Source: Ctenosaura bakeri
Lineage: Eukaryota; Chordata; Lepidosauria; Squamata; Iguanidae
DNA: 64,000 nt
Reading direction: 5' to 3'
Assembly: GCA_948474755.1 (NCBI GenBank)
Contig: CAOLHI010000424.1
Span: forward strand, 806,001 to 870,000
Below, piece after piece: positions 1 to 10,439 of this stretch (its first letter is position 1; every line of letters starts with the position of its first letter). The notes beneath the pieces were generated by a model. That model had not been told where the DNA came from. It did no database searches and was given only the letters and a program-made list of their open reading frames with translations. A program made the position numbers and the translations under genes.

Positions 1-989
1 GACTCTTAACTACCCAGTATTTTTTCATATAGGCACCTGGGTATATACATAAAAATCTAGTTTGTAAATTGTATTCAATGCTATTGATTTGAAAAATGAA
101 TGCTTTGTTAAAACTTTCTTGAACAAATACATAGAAACATTAAAGTAAAATTAGCAACAAGCTAGTACAGACTTTGGTAAAGAATGAAATGCCACTATAG
201 GCAAAACTGCAAAATTAATGTGTATCAACAAGACCATGGTAGAAGTAAAAACATCCCAGACTGCAATAGGGTAAATCCAGAATACTATATGTTTAGGTAA
301 ACAAACTACCCTTTTTTTAAAAAAAAACTCCTTTTGAAATATTGTAGTTTAGTGGTTTAAATATCTTGTTGTTGCAGACTCCCAAGGCTTAACTCAAGAT
401 TTAAAACCATAAAGGGCAACAAATGTTTATTTAAAATTGCTCGTCAAATTTGGAGAGAAGGGAAAACATAAGTAACAAGTAAGAAACATAAGTAAATGCA
501 CACCTTCTATTATAATATTTGTATAATACCTGAATACCAAACTATGGCCTCATATTACTTGTTAACTTTAATTAAATTATGAGAAGGCTGGTGCCACATT
601 TCACTTACAAGCCTTGTTATATTGAGCTCAGTAGCTGAAACTTGAATTCTGAGTTTTGACTATATTTTTCAAACAGTTTCTGTATTTATTTTTAAGATAA
701 ATGGGTGCAGAGAATGATTTTTCACACGAATATATTATTACGAAAGGCATCAATACTTTCATAGTTCTCATGAATAGTTCTCATGCAAGTGAGCCTAGAA
801 ATTTGGAAAGAATGGTTCCTTGAACTGCTGTTTCAGAGCACCATCTGTGGATATTTCTCTGAGTTTGTTTTCCTCTGTTGCTCTGAGTTCCTCTAGTTCA
901 TACACATTAATTGAAAATGGATCTCTAATCCAGTTTTTGCTTACACCAGGAAAAAGAAAATATTCACAGAAACTATTGCAAATCTTTCA
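1..989. other. AT-rich intergenic sequence
   Basis: No gene, splice-supported exon or recognisable repeat was seen. The short open frame at 820-1008 has no supporting similarity. An attaatta microsatellite lies just outside, at 1600-1618. Confidence 0.5.
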
Positions 990-2910
990 AATGTTGTACA
1001 ATAAGTGATGTGTTCTCCACAAACAACTCTTTGTTGGTGGAACCAAGGAAATCTGTGAGGTTTGGAAATGTCTCATTGTTTTGGTTTGACAAGTGGTGAT
1101 GCCACAATTCAACTTTTTAATCATTGCTCCAGCCTTGTCTTCAACCTGAAAAACTGTAACTTTTTCTCCTTGAAGATATAAGTTGAGCATATTTATAAAT
1201 GATTGAGGGCATCTGCTCTATGAGGAATAATCTTATCTCTCAGTTTCCAGAAATGACACAAAACTTCATGATAGCCAACAAACTACACAGTGTAGCAGTA
1301 GTTGATGATGTTCACTGTCCATATTTTTGTAAAGGTGCTCAAAAAGTCTTGAATTCAGTGATTTGCTTTTTATAAAATTGGCAATTTTGATTGATTCATT
1401 TAAGGCCTGTTTTAGTTTTTCTGATATTTTCTTAACAATTAGAGCTTTCCTAATATACAGTAAAGGTGCAAAGTCACCAATGGTATGATTCCTTAATCCA
1501 TGCTACAAGTCCAGTAAGCTTTCCAGACATTGCTCATGCCCCATTCCAATACATTTCAACCAATCTGTGTCATGAGATGTTATAAACTCATTTAAGCTAT
1601 TAATTAATTAATTAATTATTCTTTCCACTATATAGGTTGTACCAACAAAAGGATGAACAGTAAGTCTTCAGAAATATTTCTCGTATGCTTATATCTGACA
1701 TAGCACAAAAAGGTTGCTTTGTTATGTCTGTTTTTATCCAGCTGTAGAGCAAAATAGAGGGAGATATGAATTCTCTAATAACTGGTAGTCAATTTGCTTA
1801 ACTATGTCATTTGAAAAAGGTATTAAGGAAAGATCCTTGGAAGATTTCTCATTGATCAATTCAGAAACCATAATTTTTGCAGAAAGTAATAAGTTCTTCA
1901 ACTATTGTGTGTGTTTTTTTATTTTTGCTATTAGCTGAGAAAGTTCAAATGAGGCTGTCATTGCATTTTCACGGTTAAATCAGATGCACTCTTTTTAACC
2001 ATTTCCTTACTTTCCTAAAGTTCCTGCTCCTTACTCCTCGTTGGACAGTACATCGTAACATAACACACACTGTGGGAGTTGCTTGTTTTCTGGGCTTGTA
2101 CATGAGAAGCCAGTCGATTGGTAGTCTTTGCTATAATGGCAGCACTTTTTAAAATGACTGGAAGAACCTTTGAACGGGATGAACCCTCATCAACAGCATC
2201 AGTATTTTCGTATTTCAGATTTAGCCAGCAATCCATCCTGAGGCTCAACCAGAGTGTATTGTTACAAAATTCACAATAACGTTGAAAAGTCACTTTACCT
2301 CAAACCAACCAAACACTTTTGTTTGCAGAAATCAAGGAAGAAACACAATCATTTTCAATAATCCACAGTTACCATTCTGAAATCTGTCTGAACTCTTATT
2401 CACACTGACTGATTCCAAATTTCTCTTCCCACAAACCCAATCTTCCTTTTGTACATGAGTTTCTTGAAGAACATTCTCAATCCAGCTGCAGAATTCTAGG
2501 AAGCAACAAATGTTCTGAGAATGTGGTGCCACAACATGGGCAACACTAGAGTTTGGGGCAGTTACGAAGGTGGCTTCTGGCTCTATATGTGATAGCAAGA
2601 AGTATCAAAATGCCACTCAGTGTCACACACCTGCATGTTCACACTGTGTGAAGTATCAAGAGCTGAGTACTCCCCCACTACTTTTTGGGGGGCAATCAAA
2701 CAGGTACTTTCATAACTTTTGAACAGTTCGAAATATTGTAGTGAAACATTGTACAAATGATGTCTATCACTGGCAAAAGACACCAGCTCTGAGATCAGTG
2801 TAACACTATAGAATCAATATGTTGAACTACAGAAACTCATAACATTTCTTCAAGCCTTCACAGAGCCACTGTAAGGAAATTGTGGCCACCTAGATCACAC
2901 ATTGAGAATC
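990..2910 (-). mobile_element. decayed hAT-like transposon remnants
   Basis: On the minus strand a short frame near 1190-1100 reads MLNLYLQGEKVTVFQVEDKA, resembling the 'LNLxLQG' segment of hAT-family transposase-derived proteins. Other frames to 2293 are broken by stops. The adjoining 2583-2910 stretch matches the hAT-like element at 34901. No intact ORF remains. The assignment is tentative. Confidence 0.4.
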
Positions 2911-4080
2911 ATTGTTATAGCTCACGGGTGGTAACCTATGGCCCCTCAAAAAGCTCTCTGCAAAACTTGTGACAAGATTGAAATGTCTGTTCCCTGGCAG
3001 CTAACTTGGCAAGGAGAGAGCAAAAAGGATTGCCCTGCCAGCTGCTGGCTTCATTCCAGCACACTATTGGCACGTGTCCCTGAGACAACAGAGTCCTGCA
3101 CAGGGTGGAAAAAAATGTTCCCCATGCCTGTTATAGTTGCTCTTGCTCACAAGTTTTGATACCTGAAGAGTGTGTGGCTCTGTGATCTTAGAACAGCAGT
3201 TCTGTACACACTTAACTCTGGAGTGCAACCTCATAAAACTCAGGGACCACACAATCTGGGAAGGATTCTGAATTGTATCTTATCAGCTGGGAGTGAACTC
3301 ATTATCACATGCTGCTGATAACCAGTGAAGTGCTGTCATTGTAAGGGGCATTTGGAGAGCAAGAGGAAAGAAAATGTATAAAACAGTGTCTACATATATT
3401 TTTTAAAAATTAGTTTTTAAAAACCTGAAGTTTTGAGTGGGAAACATGACAGTATGTTGAACTATGGTCTTGTCTCTTATCTAGTAATGAATGCTGTAGC
3501 TAAACACGAGTGATAGTGGAAATTTTCCCAAATTAGCTTTCTCAAGGCCAGGTACGGGCAGATTGCTGGGCTGTAATGCACAGAATTCCTCACTAGTAGC
3601 TGTGCTGGTTAGGGCAGGTGGAAATTAATGTCCAAAACATTGGGAAGGCTGCACTTCGACCATTTCTGCTCTAGGTATTTTTGACCACTCATCTCATCAT
3701 CAAGACAGTGCTGGCTGAGGATGATAGGACTTCTAGTTAAACACATCTGGAAGGCAGAGAATGGTGATAAAATTTGCTTTACCAATATACTGCCCCTTCA
3801 CAAAATAAATCTTGGTCACAAATGTGACAGCCTTGTTTCACTCCAGAAGAGAGATTTAGTGCCATCACTGGGACAAAGATGCCGTGATCCTAACCAGGGA
3901 ATCATTAGAGCAATTAAAGAGGCCATTAGGGGGCTGAACTCGGAGCAGCCACGGATAATCCGCCTAGCCAGGCTTTGGCTTGTGCGCAGCCTAGCGCACA
4001 ATTCTTCTAGACCTGTAAAAATGTATTTTTAAAAGTGCGGCGGAGAGGGAGCTTACGCACAAATTTGTTCTGGAGGTTTC
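2911..4080. other. intergenic sequence upstream of the CRE cluster
   Basis: No supported gene. Several short open frames occur (for example 3721-4032) without recognisable motifs. Composition becomes more GC-rich towards 4000. Confidence 0.4.
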
Positions 4081-4112
4081 CGTAGCCCCACGGCTGCTCC
4101 CTTTTAGGTCGC

Positions 4113-4169
4113 TGACGTCACTGGCATCTGACGTCACTGACGTTTCCCGGGTAATGAACTGTGATGTCA
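4113..4169 (+). promoter_or_regulatory. cluster of cAMP-response elements
   Basis: Two perfect TGACGTCA palindromes lie at 4113-4120 and 4129-4136, a half-site TGACGT at 4138 and a near-consensus TGATGTCA at 4162-4169. Four CREB/ATF-type sites within 57 bases, at the upstream edge of the CpG island, make a credible core promoter or proximal enhancer. It probably serves the untranslated first exon of PITPNM1 or an unseen divergent transcript. The binding sites are seen; the use is inferred. Confidence 0.65.
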
Positions 4170-4409
4170 CAGAAGGAGGAGCGCCGGCGGCGGGAGCGAG
4201 CGAGCGGGCTCAGCCTTGCAATCTGCGGGTTGCAGTTCCTATGGAAACCTAATCCTGTGCTAAAAAAGAAACGGGGGGGGGCTGCTCAGCAGCCTGGAAT
4301 CCAAACGGGGACAGGGGAAGGAGCTCCAGAGCTCCAGGTTCCCGGCCAACCGCCGTCCTTCCCAGCCCGACGGCTGCAGAATGCCGGCCTACGGTCCTGA
4401 ATCACGGGC

Positions 4410-4583
4410 CATTTCCGCACTAGCCTGTTATAGCGCGATGATTCCACTTTCAACCTCCTCTGGAATCCTGGGGTTTGCAGTTTCGGGAGGGGCCGGCCGG
4501 CCCCTCCCGAAACTGCAAACCCCAGGATTCCAGAGGAGGTTGAAAGTGGAATCATCGCGCTATAACAGGCTAGTGCGGAAATG
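4410..4583. mobile_element. perfect 174-bp palindromic MITE (copy 1)
   Basis: Two 87-bp arms are exact reverse complements with no spacer, centred at 4496/4497 on ggccggcc. The ends read catttccgcac / gtgcggaaatg. The same family recurs at 5660-5833, 47457-47624 and as halves elsewhere, so it is an interspersed fold-back element and not a local inversion. The superfamily is not determined and no clear target-site duplication was found. Confidence 0.85.
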
Positions 4584-4589
4584 ACCACG

Positions 4590-6010
4590 GACTCTCTTCA
4601 GCGTCCCTGCGGCAACACCTCCCCTTCTGGGGGGGCGGGGGGCGCACCCTCATTTTTCTCAAGGAAGCAAAACAATAAACGCGCGCGCACCCCATAGCCG
4701 CCCCTCCGCCAGCCGCGTCCTGGCCCTTTGAAACCCCCCAAAAGCACCCGGGCATCTTCTTGCCCCCGCCTCGACAGGCGGCGGGCAAGACCCGCGCCCC
4801 GCCGCCGCCCCCGTCCCGCGGCCACCCTGCGCCTCTCCGTCTCCTCGCCCAGCCCTCGGGGCCCCCCACCCCTGCGCTCTTTCGCACGAGCCGCGTCCCC
4901 TCGCCTCCCCCGACCCCCTCCGAGGCGCGCTCGCTCCCTCCCTCGCCGGCTCCCTCCCTTCCTCCCGCCGCCGCCGCCGCCGCTTCTTTCGCAAGGGCTG
5001 CGAGCGGGACTGCGGCGGCTCGGCGCGCTCCTCGGCTGCGGTGACGCGGGAGGCAACGGCCCGGCTGCCCCTCTGTCCCTGGCCGGAGGAGACCCTCCTC
5101 CCTTCTCCCCCCAGACCATGACCCCGCCGCCGCCGCCGCCGCCATCGCCGCCGCCGCAGGAGCGGAGCCCTGGCAGCGCCCAGGCGGAGCGGGGCAGCGC
5201 GAGGGCGGGCGCGCGGAGGACGGAGTGAGGCCGGAGCGCGCTGCTTCTCAGCCCCCTCCTGCCGCCGCCGCCGCCGCCGCCTCCCGCCCTTCTTCTCCCC
5301 CTATCGTAGCATACCACTGCTTACACCGCCGGCATCCCTCCATCGAGCCACAGGTCTGGGCCCGGGAGCGGCGCGGGGGGAGAGAGGGCGCGGGGGGATT
5401 ATTCGCCGCCCTTGGCGCGCACAGCAGGGGGACCGAGGGAACTGGGCAAAGCGTGCGTGGCTGCATGGAAAGGAGTGGGGAGGGGGAAAGCGGGGGTGGA
5501 TGGCGGCGGACGGGTGGGAGAGGAGGGGGCTTTGCATGCGGCGCAGGGGGGGCAAAACGGCAGTGTGTTGCGGGAGGCAGAGGGCCGGGGAAGCGGTGGG
5601 GGCTTCTTGAAAGCGAAACCATGTGGGCCGGCACGCCTTCCCCCTCGTTACACCTAGGCCATTTCCGCACTGGCCTGTTATAGCGCGATGATTCCGCTTT
5701 CAACATCCTCTGGAATCCTGGGGTTTGCAGTTTCGGGAGGGGCCGGCCGGCCCCTCCCGAAACTGCAAACCCCAGGATTCCAGAGGATGTTGAAAGCGGA
5801 ATCATCGCGCTATAACAGGCCAGTGCGGAAATGTTTCTAGTCGTCTCCTCCGGAGCCCATGCTGGTGAGGAGCGGGACCCCCTCGGCGCCCCCCGGCTCG
5901 CCCCCCTTCCCGGGTGCCGCGGCGCTCCCTGCTGAAGGCTTCTTGGGCTACGACGAGCAGGAGGCGTCTCACCTGAAGGAAGGCATGTGGCGGCGGAGCC
6001 CGCGCTCGCT
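4590..6010. promoter_or_regulatory. CpG island, likely PITPNM1 promoter and untranslated first exon
   Basis: Very GC- and CpG-rich DNA with CCG/GCC runs (about 4965-4985, 5126-5156 and 5261-5282) in an otherwise AT-rich region. It is the only CpG island upstream of the first coding exon, which itself starts with a splice acceptor. A possible 5' UTR donor is GTAAGT at 6096-6101 or GTGAGG at 5867. The exact first exon cannot be fixed from sequence. Long Pro/Arg-rich open frames here are composition artefacts. Confidence 0.6.
5660..5833. mobile_element. perfect 174-bp palindromic MITE (copy 2)
   Basis: Same length and layout as the copy at 4410, centred at 5746/5747. It differs from copy 1 at three positions per arm. 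Each change is mirrored in the other arm, so the palindrome stays perfect. It lies at the downstream part of the CpG island. Confidence 0.85.
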
Positions 6011-9000
6011 CTCCTCAAAACATTCAGGAGGGCGGCTGCTTTTTCCTCAGCGTGCCTTTCTCTTCCTCATACTTGGTGGCAGGCTGGGCTCTGGTGTAAG
6101 TCAGAGTTTGTCACCTTGAAGCCTGGCCTTAAGTGAACCTCACAGGCTGGGTGTGTTTTTGTGCCTTTTGGGTTGGTTAGGTTGCCATCTTTCTTCCTCC
6201 CCCTTTGGCTGGGCTCCTGTGTGTTGTTTTTTTTTTAAATGGCAGAATGAAGCACAACAGTAGGTTCAGCATCTGAAGCTTTTCCAGATATGGAGATGGA
6301 GTGGTGGTAGGGTAAACTACACCTGCTGGCTTCTTCTGCTCTGTGACTGCTAAAGTATAACAGGGAGGGAGGGCTGGCAGGGCCGGGGGGGGGGAGAGGA
6401 ATAGAGCAACATTTCCTGCCAGGGGTTGTGGCAAATGCATTAGCAGGTCTAGGCTCAGTGTTGTGTATTGAAACCAGCATGCTTTGTGGGCCCTAACTTT
6501 GGCTCTTTTATCCCTTTCAAAGTCAAATATGGAATCTGGCGATACATACAAGCAAGAAACAAAAGTACACAGCATCCTAAGCAGTGGGCTAAACTGCTGA
6601 AGACTGCACTGTACATATACCAACCCTGTTCATGTGTAACTCATGAATATTCCATTTCTCCCTAGTAGGTGTGCTGAGGTTTGCAAACATGCAGCCCAAT
6701 TCTGTGCATCTATCTACAAAATAGTTGTGGTTAGGGCTGAACCTTCAGTATATACCATTTTGTTCTCTCTACCTTCTTGCAGCTGCCCAATTAAATGTTG
6801 ACAGTTGTTTGATCTGGATGAATGAGGGCTTGTTCCCAAGAAGGGTATGCTTGTGGAGTTTTTTTAAACAGGAATTTGAGTAGTGAAGGCTGGAGGACGG
6901 AAGAAGGTTTGCTCTAGATAACATAGTGCATGTTAAATACGTAGCTGACTGAGACATGGGAATGTTAGGACATGAAGCTATTGCTGCTGGACATGGCTTT
7001 ATAAGGGAGTAAATTTCTGAAATAGTCTCCCTTGTGCATTCATGGGAGAACTAAATTTCATTCATATTTAAGCATAAGTTGGTTCGTTAAGAGTAATGTA
7101 TACAATTGCTTATCTTGTGACTCAGGCACAATTCCCTCCCTCCCCTCCATTAATTTTATGTCTCTCCACAGCTGGAGATGAAAATAGTGCATGAAGATGT
7201 TTTTCCTGTGATGCTTCATAGGAAAGATTTTGTTTTCAAACTTAGAATGTTTATCAGATTGACATATCTGAGCTTGAGAAGAAATTTCTCCACAAATATG
7301 GATTTGATTGTGATCTCAGGGGAGCAGAATATCATCTCTCCAGGTAGTGGGCAATGTGCACTACTTGCCTGAAAAGCTACCTGTGTGATTTTTTTACCCC
7401 CAAACTTGTCCTTTTTTTCTACAGACTTTTCTGATTATGGTGCTGCTTGCTGACCTGCTTTGCTTCCCGCATTGCATTATTTTGGATGTTCTAAATTGTT
7501 GGTTTCTTCTAGTGATGCATTTTCCAGCGGGACTGTAAAGTACAAGAATTTGTGAGGACTGATAGAATGTAGAGATTGTTAAAAGTATAAGCTGTGAATC
7601 AAATGCAGCCCCAGTTGTCCATGCATGGGGATAATAAAGTGGGCTGACCTTGCAGAGTTTTTAAATGGATTACTGGAACAACATAGATGAAGTTCTTCCA
7701 GTATTTTGAGATGTGGTAACAAATTTAGTTCCAGGGATGGGGAATGTTTCCCACCCCCTGCTTCCATTAATCTGAGCACTGGTGCAGAGTGCAAGGGTCA
7801 TATCTCAGAGAAAAACAGTATGTGCACAAGGCAGAGAGATGTACACACGAGAATAACTCTTGAGATTGTATAGGTTTGTTTTGTTTTGGCATTTTTGTTA
7901 GGATTTCTGTGCTTTGAGCAGCTGGAGATTGAGTTGGTTTCCCCATCACTGTGCCGCCATGCTGAACAAAGCTGCTGCTCTTCCATTTCTGTCTGTTGTA
8001 CAATTGTAAGAGGCATAGAAGGAGATAAAAAGATGCCAGCTCCTAGTGCTCAGAAAGCTGGATTGGTGGAATGGCAAGTGCAAGGTGTACAGTTCTTAAA
8101 GACACCAGTCATGGCATGGAGCTACATGCTTACCCATGAAGTTAAGTGGTCCTACTCTCTAACCAGTATGTTTGGGATTAAAACCTTCATTTAAGAAGGT
8201 ATGCTTACAGCTTGAGCAGCTATGAAGGAAGTAGGGAATGGTTGACTCTGCAGATGTTTTCATTCTCATCAGCTCTGTCCAATGTGATAGAAAAGAGACA
8301 GTGGGAATTGTGATAGAAAGATCTGGAGTACCAAAATAATCTGGATTACAGTTCCCACAACCTCTTCCTGTTTACCATGCTGGCTGGAGCTGATGGAGTT
8401 GAGGGCTGCAGGTTCCCTCTATTTCCTTCTCTGTGAGAAGGTGAAATTGCCCTCCTCTCTGTCAGAGAGGAACAAGCCCTAAGCAATAGCAGCTTGAAAT
8501 TTGCTAGACCAGGAAGATAGTAAATACTGTTGGCACTAGGAATGGGAGTTGGATCTGCCCATTGCCCAGCCCAGTGAAAGGGCCAAGGAGCAGAGCAAGT
8601 GTGTAAAAATGGTGCTGCTGCTCTCTTGCTCCCCAGTGCATTTCCCTTGCAATATGTTGAAACTCCCTAGCCTCACATTAGCCCACAGTTGCTATGGAAA
8701 CATACCCAGTGGGTTGTGTTTTGAAAGAAGGTCAAGTGTGGATTTCCTCCCAGCTTCTCTTTTTTTTCTTGAAGAAGTACAGGCATAGTTTCAGACACCA
8801 CCTTTCTCCAGAGAGTTCCTTATCACTCAGATGTTTTTAGCAGTTCTTTTCAATTCATGTGTCTTTCCTCACAGCAAGGATGACACATGTGGAAAAAGCA
8901 CACACCCCAAAATGCTGATCTGGGTGATGCGGGCACTCCATTGAAGGAACAAAAAACCGATGATTGCCATACAAGCATGGTCCAAAATATTTCCTGCAGA

Positions 9001-9560
9001 GGAAATAAAATTCTCCTGTTGGAAGTTATAGTTGGGGCTGCTATCCAAATTGAAGCTCCCTTCAAATGCCTTAATTTCATACCAGTCCTTTTGCATATAT
9101 TCCTAGGTGAATGCTGCCTATTCATATAGTCTTCTTTACAAATAGTATAGTGGTACATTTGGAAGTGCAGGTGATTATTATGGTAGTCCCCATAGCAACA
9201 GTTCCCCCAGGAAAATCCAGAAATGCAGGCATCACAGATTGGATCTCTCTATCTGTGTGTATATGTCTGTCTGTGTATCTTTGTATATTCTGTAGGGCAC
9301 ACACATCCCAATTACTGGTACACAGCACAAGACCCTATTTATTCGGATCTGGTAATGGTCACTAGAATAGTGGGTTGGCACAAGACAGTGGCTTAAGGCT
9401 TTGACTGAAGAGATCTGAAATTGAACAAGAAAGGAAAAAAGGGGGACATAGTTTATTCCTGCATAGTACAAAACTACCAACTCAAGATTTTATGGGGTTT
9501 CATAACACCAGGGAGAAATATTCCCTGCCAGTGTATTCTGACAGTTTTCTTCTTTGCCAG
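6011..9560. other. presumed 5' UTR intron of PITPNM1, proximal part
   Basis: Mostly unique AT-rich DNA. A MITE core fragment occurs at about 8335-8415 (ttacagttcccacaacctct opposing gctgatggagttgagggc). No exon is supported. The CpG island and the coding exon 1 acceptor bracket it, which is why an intron is inferred. Confidence 0.4.
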
Positions 9561-9563
9561 GAG

Positions 9564-9984
9564 TATTGTATATACTCATGTAGGTAAGTCTAGAAGTTTT
9601 AGTCAAAAACCTGGGTCAACTTACCCACCAGTCAGTGTAAGTACTGTACCTTATCTCTTATCAAAAAGGGAACCATCCTCTTCTCTGAATAGAGTGGCGA
9701 AAGGCAAGAAGAGCTTAGTCTGTTCCAGGAAAACCTAAAAGATGCACTGACTCCTTCTAATCTCTCCACCATGGCATGCTTTTGGCCTTTTTGTATGCCT
9801 GGGGGTGGAAATGGCAGCAGCCGCCGCCAGGGGAGGCCAGTCCCCAAGATGGCACTGGCACTTTCTCTTCTTCTTGGAAGGACTCTCAACTTAACCATGG
9901 GTCATATCAAAATCCATATTTTTGGCCCCTAAACCTGCCCTCAACTTGTGCATAAGGTCAACTTATACATGAGTATATACAGTA
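9564..9984. mobile_element. MITE with TA-rich inverted termini
   Basis: attgtatatactcatgta at the left opposes tacatgagtatatacagta at the right, with gtaagt / acttat continuing the pairing. The interior contains GC-rich DNA (cagcagccgccgcc). It is upstream of coding exon 1, inside the presumed 5' UTR intron. Confidence 0.6.
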
Positions 9985-10346
9985 GGTCTTCTGTAAAGCT
10001 AGTGTGTCCTAGTTTCCTCTTTATGATCAGGCTACTATAAAATGCCTTGCATTGCAACAGGATAACTCACAAAAATATATTACTCCTGGGAAAATCCATT
10101 CTTCTCCCAAAAACACCAGCTACTGTGAGGACTGTGCCTCCAAGGGTACAAGAAAGGTGGGGTAATGGCAGTGATGGAAGGCAGTTGACACTATTGTCCC
10201 CCCTAAATAAAATGTGTCACTGTTGTTCCTGCTACATAAAATGTGCTGGCACGTTGACCCTGTAAGCCCTGGCTCTGCTGCATTGCTGCTTTCCCCTCTG
10301 GTGTGCTTAAAGGTGCACTTACCCCATGCTCTGTCTTAACCCTCAG

Positions 10347-10439
10347 GGCCGGATTGCCAAAATGCTGATCAAGGAGTATCACATACTGCTGCCTATGAGC
10401 CTGACCGAGTACCAGGTGGCCCAGCTCTACATGATCCAG
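10347..10439 (+). CDS. PITPNM1: PITPNM1 coding exon 1 (with 15 bases of 5' UTR)
   Basis: Acceptor 'ccctcag' precedes 15 untranslated bases and the ATG at 10362. The exon encodes residues 1-26, the first strand of the PITP fold (starts [13 protein letters not shown]), and ends in phase 0 before 'gtatca'. The acceptor directly upstream shows that at least one untranslated exon lies 5' of it. The next intron is 201 bases with nothing notable. Confidence 0.93.

Noticed and set aside
4286..5800. The same ~40-residue peptide (starting [13 protein letters not shown]) in frames on both strands at two places
   Set aside because: It is the translation of the perfect palindromic MITE, which reads identically on either strand; it is not a gene family.
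5960..5985. A minus-strand donor-like TTCAG|GTGAGA suggesting a divergent gene from the CpG island
   Set aside because: A single weak signal without an open frame or acceptor partner; not enough to call a transcript.
4598..6018. Several long Pro/Arg/Gly-rich open frames on both strands
   Set aside because: They lie in the CpG island, where GC-rich composition removes stop codons. They show no motifs, overlap each other and include the palindromic MITE.
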